A DNA stretch of 5,114 nucleotides, taken from positions 1 to 5,114 of the forward strand of contig JAISKU010000026.1 in assembly GCA_031261245.1 (NCBI GenBank). Reading direction: 5' to 3'. The stretch is from Oscillospiraceae bacterium. Lineage in GTDB: Bacteria > Bacillota > Clostridia > Oscillospirales > Oscillospiraceae. The translations under genes were made by a program, and so were the position numbers. Shown piece by piece: positions 1-5,114 of the stretch. The notes under the pieces are model-generated. The model was not told where the DNA came from and searched no databases. It was given only the letters and a program-made list of their open reading frames with translations. Every line of letters begins with the position of its first letter. Position 1 is the stretch's first letter.

Positions 1-668
1 AAATTGTTGTTCTCGCGCTCGCGCGCTTCCAATCCCGCGCGAATGGACTCATACGCCGTCGGTTCGATATATCGCAGGGACAAGTCCTCAAGCTCCCATT
101 TGACGCGCTGCATACCGAGCCTGTGCGCAATGGGTGCGTAGACCTCCATAGTCTCCATCGACTTTTTGAGCTGTGTCTCCGGCTTCTGATACTCCATTGT
201 GCGCATATTGTGCAGTCTGTCGGCAATTTTTATCAAAATGACGCGGATATCCCGCGCCATAGCCATAAGCATTTTGCGCAGATTCTCCATCTGCTCCTCT
301 TCTTTTGACGTGTAGTGCACGCGCGTCAGCTTTGTGACGCCGTCCACGATGTCCGCGACGTCGGCGCCGAAGAGGCGCGTGAGCTCCTCCTGCGTCGCGG
401 GCGTGTCCTCAATACAGTCGTGCAGGAGCGCGGCGATGAGCGAGTCGTCGTCAAGCCCCATGTCCGCGACGATTCCCGCCGTCTCGAGCGGGTGGGTGAC
501 GTAGGGCGAGCCGTCGCGCCGCCTCTGGGACGCGTGGTGGCTTGCCGCGAAGTCAAACGCCGCGCGCAGGCGCACGAAATCCGCCGTCGGATTGTAGGCG
601 CGCACGGTGTCCTCCAAATATCCGTACAGCTCAAGCACTTCGTTCGTAACTGTCGTATTCTGTTCCAT
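1..668 (-). CDS. relA: RelA/SpoT-family (p)ppGpp synthetase/hydrolase, N-terminal part (cut by window edge)
   Basis: A cytoplasmic enzyme of the stringent response. Long RSH proteins make (p)ppGpp from GTP or GDP plus ATP and hydrolyse it back. The first 222 codons are visible and stay open to the window edge, so this is a truncation by sampling and not a broken gene. The visible part is the HD hydrolase domain. It carries SHHASQRRRDG around residues 43-53, H59 in YVTHP, H83-D84 and E87-D88 in LLHDCIEDT, and D150 and N154 in KIADRLHNMRT. These match in spacing the Mn-binding and catalytic residues known in the streptococcal Rel hydrolase, so hydrolysis should be intact. YAPIAHRLGMQRVKWELEDL (residues 177-196) leads toward the synthetase domain, which lies outside the window along with any TGS and ACT domains. 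The ATG start is supported by a GGGAGGTGA ribosome site. It follows recJ by 29 bases and is probably co-transcribed. A hydrolase-only small RSH is the alternative; the long form is more likely from the sequence after the HD domain. Confidence 0.95.
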   Translation of the reverse strand, partial: MEQNTTVTNEVLELYGYLEDTVRAYNPTADFVRLRAAFDFAASHHASQRRRDGSPYVTHPLETAGIVADMGLDDDSLIAALLHDCIEDTPATQEELTRLFGADVADIVDGVTKLTRVHYTSKEEEQMENLRKMLMAMARDIRVILIKIADRLHNMRTMEYQKPETQLKKSMETMEVYAPIAHRLGMQRVKWELEDLSLRYIEPTAYESIRAGLEARERENNN

Positions 669-675
669 TTTGCGT

Positions 676-682
676 CACCTCC
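676..682 (-). promoter_or_regulatory. Ribosome binding site of the relA-like gene
   Basis: On the minus strand GGGAGGTGA lies just ahead of the ATG at 668, within the 29-base gap after recJ. It is a strong Shine-Dalgarno match and fixes the start. The CCTC at 689-686 could pair with the GAGG of this site in a very short 4-bp hairpin, probably too weak to matter alone. Confidence 0.8.
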
Positions 683-697
683 CGTGAGGCAGTCGGT

Positions 698-2413
698 TTA
701 CGTCTGCAATGTCGGCTCCCCGGCGATGTGCGGGCGGATGTCCATGACGTGGAGCTGGACGCTTCTGCGGCCGCGGAATTCGTTCACCTGCGGCTCAAAC
801 ACGATATCGACGGACGCGCCCTCGCATATGCCGAGGCCGTCGGCCTCCGCCCCGAAGAATATGCAGTCGAGCGACGTGCGGTCCTTTTCAATGCGCAGAC
901 GCGTGTGCTTCCCGCCGCCGACGGGCGAGAGCAGCGCGACGCGCGCGTCCTTGATGATCATGCGCGGGGGCAGGAAGGCGTTGCCGAAGGGCTCTAAGCG
1001 CTCTAAGGCCTCGACGTTCGCCAGCTCAAGCAGGCGGGGCTTCTCAACCTCAAAATCGGCGACGAGCGTCGGAATCGGCGGGATTTTTATCGCCTCGTGG
1101 TAGAGCTCACACATGCGGCGGCGGAATTCGTCGATATTCTCACGCAGAATCGTGATTCCGGCGGCCATCTCGTGCCCGCCGTAGTTGACGAGAAGATCCT
1201 CGCAGGATTGCAGCGCGGAGTACATCCGGAAGTTCCCGAAGCTGCGGCACGAGCCGCGGCCGATGCCGTCCTCCCCGAGGTTTATCATGACGGCGGGGAA
1301 CATGAAATGCTCCGCCGTCCTCGCCGCGACGATGCCCATGACGCCCTGATACCAGTTCTCCCCCGACATGATGATCGGGCCCTTGGGCGGCGACTCATAC
1401 AGGCGGGAGAGCACGCCCGTGAAGATCTCGCTCTCCAGCTCGCGGCGGCGCGCGTTGAGCTCACACAGCTCCGTGGTGAGGCGCGCGGCCTCCTCCTTGT
1501 CCTCCGTGAGCAGGATATCGACGGAAAGCGACGTGCGCCCCATGCGCCCCGCGGCGTTCAGGCGCGGAGCGAGCGTAAAGCCGATGGCGGCGGTGTTGAT
1601 AATGGTGCGCGGCGCGCCCGAGACGCGCATGAGCGCGACGAGGCCGGGCTTGGGATTGGCGGTGAGCTTGGCCAGACCGGCGCGGATTAGCGCGCGGTTC
1701 TCCCCGGTGACGGGCATGACGTCCGCGACGGTGCCGATGGCGACGAAGTCGCCGTACTCGCGCAGCAGCGCCGAGGGGGATTTCTCCGGCTCCAGCGCGC
1801 AGACGAGCTTGAACGCGACGCCGACGCCCGCGAGCACGCGGTTCGGGTAGACGCTTCCCGGGCGCTTGGGGTCGATGACCGCGACGGCGTCGGGCAGCTC
1901 CTCCTTGCACTCGTGATGGTCGGTGATGATCAGGTCGAGGCCGAGAGTTTTCGCGTACTGCGCCTCCTCGACGGCGGTAATGCCGCAGTCCACCGTGACG
2001 ATGAGGTCGGTGCCGACGGATTTGAGGTAGTCGAGCGCGGGGCGGTTGAGGCCGTAGCCCTCCTCCGCGCGTCCGGGGATATATATCTCGCACTCCGCGC
2101 CGCGCGTGCGGAACCAGCTTTTCAGCAGGGCGGAGGCGGTCATGCCGTCCACGTCGTAGTCGCCGTATATCGCGATTTTCTCGCCGCGCCCCAGCGCGAG
2201 CTCAATGCGGCGGATCGCGGGCACCATATCGTCGAGCAGCAGGGGGTCGAGGATATCCGAGGGCTTGTCGGTGATGAAATCCACGGCGTCGTCAAACTCC
2301 GTAATGCCGCGCGAGCACATGAACACGGCGGAGAGGGGGTTTATGCCGCGCCTGTATAGCTCCGCCGCCGCCTGACGGTCAAAGCCGCGCACAATCCAGT
2401 CGTCAAATCGCAT
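698..2413 (-). CDS. recJ: Single-stranded-DNA-specific exonuclease RecJ
   Basis: RecJ is a cytoplasmic 5'-to-3' exonuclease specific for single-stranded DNA, used in RecF-pathway recombination, mismatch repair and base-excision repair. The 571-residue frame is complete and carries the DHH-superfamily motifs in order: DYDVDG (85-90), VDCGI (141-145), ITDHHE (163-168), D231 in GTVADVMP, then the DHHA1 region with LNAAGRMG (285-292), GVMGIVAAR (357-365), GRGSCRSF (385-392) and GGHEMAAG (412-419). The C-terminal part, roughly 450-560, fits the OB-fold DNA-binding domain of RecJ. The length is close to E. coli RecJ (577) and lacks the long C-terminal extension of the B. subtilis protein. The ATG start is preceded by AAAGGG at a 7-base spacing, and the N-terminus (GINPLSAVFMCSRGI) is typical of the family. 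It has its own consensus promoter about 78 bases upstream and is followed by the relA-like gene. All metal-binding residues appear present; no frameshift is seen. Confidence 0.97.
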   Translation of the reverse strand: MRFDDWIVRGFDRQAAAELYRRGINPLSAVFMCSRGITEFDDAVDFITDKPSDILDPLLLDDMVPAIRRIELALGRGEKIAIYGDYDVDGMTASALLKSWFRTRGAECEIYIPGRAEEGYGLNRPALDYLKSVGTDLIVTVDCGITAVEEAQYAKTLGLDLIITDHHECKEELPDAVAVIDPKRPGSVYPNRVLAGVGVAFKLVCALEPEKSPSALLREYGDFVAIGTVADVMPVTGENRALIRAGLAKLTANPKPGLVALMRVSGAPRTIINTAAIGFTLAPRLNAAGRMGRTSLSVDILLTEDKEEAARLTTELCELNARRRELESEIFTGVLSRLYESPPKGPIIMSGENWYQGVMGIVAARTAEHFMFPAVMINLGEDGIGRGSCRSFGNFRMYSALQSCEDLLVNYGGHEMAAGITILRENIDEFRRRMCELYHEAIKIPPIPTLVADFEVEKPRLLELANVEALERLEPFGNAFLPPRMIIKDARVALLSPVGGGKHTRLRIEKDRTSLDCIFFGAEADGLGICEGASVDIVFEPQVNEFRGRRSVQLHVMDIRPHIAGEPTLQT

Positions 2414-2420
2414 AATGCTA

Positions 2421-2426
2421 CCCTTT
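2421..2426 (-). promoter_or_regulatory. Ribosome binding site of recJ
   Basis: AAAGGG on the minus strand sits 7 bases ahead of the recJ ATG. It is a shorter match to the anti-Shine-Dalgarno than those of the kinase and relA genes, so recJ may be translated less strongly. Confidence 0.6.
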
Positions 2427-2435
2427 CTGACGCGC

Positions 2436-2476
2436 GCCTACATATAGGCCGACGCGAGACGGACAACCCGCCCGTC
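2436..2476 (-). other. 5' leader of recJ with two small inverted repeats
   Basis: The predicted recJ leader is about 70 bases. It contains GACGG/CCGTC (2476-2472 with 2462-2458, 9-base loop) and GCCTA/TAGGC (2449-2445 with 2440-2436, 4-base loop). Both are 5-bp stems. No riboswitch or T-box signature is visible, and the leader is too short for the common classes. The pairing may be chance in GC-rich DNA. Confidence 0.3.
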
Positions 2477-2490
2477 GATATTAAGCATTT

Positions 2491-2519
2491 ATTATATACC
2501 CCGGAGAAACGAATGTCAA
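2491..2519 (-). promoter_or_regulatory. Consensus housekeeping promoter driving recJ (and relA)
   Basis: On the minus strand TTGACA (2519-2514) is followed after exactly 17 bases by TATAAT (2496-2491), a perfect match to the primary sigma factor (sigma-70/sigma-A) consensus in both hexamers and spacing. Transcription should start near 2486-2482, giving a leader of about 70 bases before the recJ ATG at 2413. It is an AT-rich island in GC-rich surroundings and the only intergenic gap large enough for a promoter. No clear operator repeat overlaps it, which suits constitutive expression. Confidence 0.88.
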
Positions 2520-2531
2520 TAATATTAAACG

Positions 2532-2555
2532 GGCCGGCTCAATTTTGAGCCGGCC
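2532..2555 (-). terminator. Probable intrinsic terminator of the FIST/kinase operon
   Basis: On the minus strand GGCCGGCTC and GAGCCGGCC form a 9-bp GC-rich stem around an AAAATT loop whose A/T bases could extend it to 11 bp. The tail CGTTTAATATTATT follows. It is T-rich but interrupted, so termination may be incomplete. The hairpin begins inside the last codons of the kinase, and the TGA stop lies within it. On the plus strand no T-run follows, so it acts in the minus direction only. Confidence 0.7.
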
Positions 2556-4698
2556 TGTCGGTGAGGTATTTTCGGAGCTTTTCGAGCACTTCCTTGATGT
2601 CAATCGGCTTTCCGACGTGGTCGTTCATGCCGGAGTCCAGGCAACGCTCTATATCCTCGCGAAAGACGTTCGCCGTCATCGCGATTATCGGGATTGTTTT
2701 CGCGCGCGGGAGGTCGAGGGCGCGTATGCGGCGCGTCGCGCCGTACCCGTCGAGCTCCGGCATCTGCACGTCCATGAAGATCATGTCGTACCGTTCCGGC
2801 GAGGCGGCGAATTTCTCCACCGCGACGAGGCCGTTCTCCGCGCAGTCGATGGCGAGGCCGGTGGGCTCCAGCAGCACCTGCACAATCTCGCGGTTTATCT
2901 CCACGTCCTCCACGAGCAGGAGGCGGAAAGGCTCAAACCTGTCGATGACGCCGTCCTCCGCCGTTTCCGCGGCGGCCGCGCCGACGCCGAGGCACTCCGC
3001 GAGGCAGTCGGCGATGGAGGAGGGAAAAAAGGGCTTCGCGAGGAATTTATCGACGCCGGCGAGCTTCGCCTCGTCCTCAATGCGGCTCCACTCCGTCGAG
3101 GAGATCATTATCACGACGCTCGTATCCGCGGCGGCGCTTTTTATGCGGCGCGAGAGCTCCATGCCGTCCATGCCGGGCATACGCCAGTCCACGAAGTAGA
3201 CGTCGTAGGCTCCGCGCGAGCTGATGAGCTCCAGCGCGCGCTCTCCGCTGTCGGCGACGTCGCAGGCGACCTCCATGCGGCGGAGGATATCCTCAAAATA
3301 CTCCAGCACCTCGGGCGAGTCGTCCACCGCGAGGACGCGCAGGTTCTGCCTGTTCACGCCGGGGGGCAGCAGACTTTTCGGGGCGGACGCGCCGCGCGCG
3401 GCCTGTACGGTGAACGCGAAGGTGGAGCCGTGGCCGAGCTCCGACTCTACCCATATCGCGCCGCCCATCATCTCGATGATGTTCTTTGAGATGGCGAGGC
3501 CGAGGCCGGTGCCGCCGAATTTGCGCGAGATGCCGGAATCCGCCTGCTCAAAGGACGTGAACAGGCGGACCTTTTGCTCCTCACTGACGCCGATGCCGGT
3601 GTCCGTGACCTCGACCTGAATCGTGCACACGCCGTTCTCCTCCTTGACGAGGCTTGTGTCGAGCGTGATGGTTCCGTGCTCCGGCGTGAATTTCACGGCG
3701 TTGGACAGCAGGTTTGTTATGACCTGCGAGAGGCGCTGGTCGTCGCTTATGATATACGGCGGAATCCGGCCGTCGATATGTACGGAGAAGTTCTGGTGCT
3801 TCTCATCCACGCGGAAGCTGCTGACATTTACGACCTTTTGCAGCATTTTTTCAAAGCTGAACTCGGTGAAGGAGAGGTCGAATTTGTTCGCCTCGATCTT
3901 GGACATGTCGAGAATGTCGTTTATGACGCCGAGCAGGTGCGTGGACGCCTCCTGTATCTTCTCAAAGCAGTAGTCCTTGCGGTCAAGGTCCGCGGCGGAC
4001 GCGCCGATAGTCGTCATGCCGATGATGGCGTTCATCGGGGTGCGCATCTCGTGCGACATGTTGGACAGGAACGTGCTTTTCGCGGCGTTCGCGCGCTCCG
4101 CCTCCTCGCGCGCCGTCTCGATATCCGTGGTGTCGTGGAACACGATCATGACGCCCTCAATGTCGCCGTCGGCGCCGACCATGGGCGCGAAGCTCGCCGT
4201 GTATTTGCGCACGTCGCCGTCGCCGCCGATGTCCCCCGAGGACTCCAGCGTGAGCGTTTTGCCGGAGGTCATCGCCTGCTGAAGCATGTCCGCGAGCGCG
4301 CCGATGCCCTCCTGCGCCTCGGGCGACGTGTGGCTTCCGAACACCTCCTGAAGCGTCTTGCCGTTTACCGCGTCGAGGCTTGGCATGTGGGTTTTCTTGA
4401 CGAAAACGTCGGTGCAGTACGCGATTCTGTACGATTTATCGACGAGGATGATGATGTTGGGGCTGTTCCTCAGGAGCAGACCCATGTATTTTTCTAATTT
4501 CTCCTGCTCCATGGTGCGGACGGAGAGCTGATTGTCCTTTATAAAGGCGTTGTATTCGTTATATTCCGCGGTGTCGCGCAGCTGCTGTATCTCCCGCGCG
4601 TTTTTTCTGTCGCGCTTTTTGAGCTCCGCCTCGCTTTGCTCCAGCTCCGCGACGCGCCGTTGCAGCTGCTCTACAAGTTCGTTATCCGTGTCCGCCAA
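2539..4698 (-). CDS. Soluble hybrid sensor histidine kinase: coiled coil, PAS, HisKA, HATPase, two receiver domains
   Basis: A hybrid two-component kinase of 719 residues. No signal peptide or membrane segment is seen, so it should act in the cytoplasm. Domains in order: a charged coiled coil (about 5-72); one PAS domain (about 75-192, ending in the typical VFHDTTDI); HisKA with the phospho-acceptor H216 in SNMSHEMRTPMNAI; HATPase_c (about 315-432) with N329/N333 in the N-box, DTGIG (366-370) and GGTGLGLAI (395-403); receiver 1 (about 453-570) with D459-D460, phospho-acceptor D504, S533 and K555; receiver 2 (about 591-710) with E597-D598, phospho-acceptor D643, T675 and K697. All residues expected for phosphotransfer are present in each domain. 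There is no C-terminal Hpt and no DNA-binding or enzymatic output domain, so phosphate must pass to a separate protein or the receivers act by contact. The start is TTG, chosen because a strong AAGGAGG lies 7 bases upstream and no ATG is available before residue 63. It follows the FIST gene by 20 bases, suggesting a shared operon and signal. The specific ligand is unknown. Confidence 0.95.
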   Translation of the reverse strand: MADTDNELVEQLQRRVAELEQSEAELKKRDRKNAREIQQLRDTAEYNEYNAFIKDNQLSVRTMEQEKLEKYMGLLLRNSPNIIILVDKSYRIAYCTDVFVKKTHMPSLDAVNGKTLQEVFGSHTSPEAQEGIGALADMLQQAMTSGKTLTLESSGDIGGDGDVRKYTASFAPMVGADGDIEGVMIVFHDTTDIETAREEAERANAAKSTFLSNMSHEMRTPMNAIIGMTTIGASAADLDRKDYCFEKIQEASTHLLGVINDILDMSKIEANKFDLSFTEFSFEKMLQKVVNVSSFRVDEKHQNFSVHIDGRIPPYIISDDQRLSQVITNLLSNAVKFTPEHGTITLDTSLVKEENGVCTIQVEVTDTGIGVSEEQKVRLFTSFEQADSGISRKFGGTGLGLAISKNIIEMMGGAIWVESELGHGSTFAFTVQAARGASAPKSLLPPGVNRQNLRVLAVDDSPEVLEYFEDILRRMEVACDVADSGERALELISSRGAYDVYFVDWRMPGMDGMELSRRIKSAAADTSVVIMISSTEWSRIEDEAKLAGVDKFLAKPFFPSSIADCLAECLGVGAAAAETAEDGVIDRFEPFRLLLVEDVEINREIVQVLLEPTGLAIDCAENGLVAVEKFAASPERYDMIFMDVQMPELDGYGATRRIRALDLPRAKTIPIIAMTANVFREDIERCLDSGMNDHVGKPIDIKEVLEKLRKYLTDRPAQN

Positions 4699-4705
4699 AA
4701 TAGCT

Positions 4706-4712
4706 CCTCCTT
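4706..4712 (-). promoter_or_regulatory. Ribosome binding site that decides the TTG start of the hybrid kinase
   Basis: AAGGAGG on the minus strand lies 7 bases ahead of TTG at 4698-4696. This near-perfect site fills the short gap after the FIST stop codon and is the main reason for accepting a TTG start over the first in-frame ATG at residue 63, which would remove most of the N-terminal coiled coil. Confidence 0.85.
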
Positions 4713-4718
4713 ATGATT

Positions 4719-5114
4719 TTAGAAAACACACGCGACGCAGGTGTAGTTGTGAAATCTGTTGTAGGTTTTTCCGTCCTCGCCATAGACCGGACAAATCTCT
4801 CCCCCCGAGTACGTGATAACGTAGGGCTGGGATTCGCCGACGGTGCCGATGACCTTGCGTATCTCCTCGTCCTTGTCCGGGGAGAGCATCATATAGCGGC
4901 TTACGCACGGGTACATGAGGAAGCCGTTCGCGCCCTCAACCCCCGAAATCTGCGCGAGCGCGGCCTCCGCCGTGCCGATTATGCCGTCGTGATCGACCTG
5001 TCCGAGCGAGAGGTACGCGCCGACGGGAATCTCTCCCCCGCACAGCGCGTCGCCGTTTTCAAACACGTTGTACACGCGCAGCGCGACGGGCTTTGAGCCG
5101 TTGCCGTAATCGAC
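4719..5114 (-). CDS. FIST-domain signal transduction protein, C-terminal part (cut by window edge)
   Basis: The last 131 residues of a larger protein; the frame is open to the window edge and ends in TAA at 4721-4719. The sequence resembles the FIST C-terminal domain: GGEIPVGAYLSLGQ, then an alpha-helical stretch (GTAEAALAQISGVEGANGF), then PCVSRYMMLSPDKDEE, and a closing strand region with YSGGEICPVYGEDGKTYNRFHNYT. The GE..P motif followed by a conserved FHN(Y/L)T end is characteristic. FIST domains are proposed intracellular sensors of small ligands, possibly amino acids, and are often found fused or adjacent to histidine kinases, diguanylate cyclases or chemoreceptors. The hybrid kinase begins 20 bases downstream, which fits a shared sensory role. 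The protein ends in CVACVF, a closely spaced cysteine pair of unknown meaning. No membrane segment is seen in the visible part. What precedes the C-terminal domain (normally a FIST N-terminal domain) is outside the window. Confidence 0.85.
   Translation of the reverse strand, partial: VDYGNGSKPVALRVYNVFENGDALCGGEIPVGAYLSLGQVDHDGIIGTAEAALAQISGVEGANGFLMYPCVSRYMMLSPDKDEEIRKVIGTVGESQPYVITYSGGEICPVYGEDGKTYNRFHNYTCVACVF

Noticed and set aside
1..10. Possible frameshift or early end of the relA-like gene at the left edge
   Set aside because: The frame stays open to base 1 with family-like sequence, so the gene is cut only by the window.
326..634. Minus-strand frame of 102 codons inside the relA-like gene, and a similar one of 210 codons inside recJ (1461-2093)
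   Set aside because: They are out of frame with clear HD-hydrolase and RecJ proteins. The translations are Arg/Ser/Pro-rich and low in complexity, typical of frame-shifted GC-rich coding DNA.
349..1730. Repeated short string TGTCCGCGACG and close variants at several places
   Set aside because: Each falls in a coding region where it encodes Val-Ala-Asp-type residues with the favoured GCG and GTC/GAC codons. Spacing is irregular, so codon bias explains it better than a repeat family.
2414..2490. Possible riboswitch or attenuator in the recJ leader
   Set aside because: Only two 5-bp stems are present, with no T-run before the start codon and no known aptamer core.
3574..4497. Long open frame on the plus strand (307 codons) opposite the kinase, with others opposite recJ (315-1103, 1097-1690) and the kinase (2545-3489)
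   Set aside because: All lie opposite well-recognised minus-strand genes. Their translations are rich in Arg, His, Val and Ala with no family signature, as expected from the complement of GC-biased codons.

Overview
The window is a GC-rich stretch of bacterial chromosome with all four supported genes on the minus strand. I read transcription from high to low coordinates. The codon choice, the strong AGGAGG-type ribosome sites, the consensus vegetative promoter and the recJ-relA order (familiar from Bacillota) suggest a high-GC member of the Clostridia, perhaps near Oscillospiraceae. That placement is an inference from style and gene order; there is no rRNA or other decisive marker.

Layout in transcription order. 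(1) 5114-4719: the C-terminal part of a FIST-domain protein, cut by the window edge. (2) 4698-2539: a cytoplasmic hybrid histidine kinase, ordered coiled coil, PAS, HisKA, HATPase, REC, REC. It starts with TTG behind a strong Shine-Dalgarno sequence, only 20 bases after the FIST gene. (3) 2555-2532: a GC-rich hairpin that begins inside the last codons of the kinase, the likely terminator of the sensory operon. (4) 2519-2491: a promoter with perfect -35 and -10 hexamers and a 17-base spacer, placed directly after the terminator. (5) 2413-698: recJ, complete. (6) 668-1: the N-terminal 222 residues of a RelA/SpoT-family (p)ppGpp enzyme, cut by the window edge, 29 bases after recJ.

The window therefore holds two transcription units. 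The upper one is a probable sensory module: a FIST ligand-sensing protein encoded next to a soluble hybrid kinase. The lower one is a housekeeping recJ-rel operon joining DNA repair and the stringent response. The apt gene often found between recJ and relA in Bacillota is absent here. No tRNA, rRNA, CRISPR, mobile element or other foreign DNA was seen. Intergenic space is small; the only gap above 30 bases is the 125-base stretch between recJ and the kinase. No clearly new system was found. The least routine item is the FIST/hybrid-kinase pair, whose output partner is not in view.
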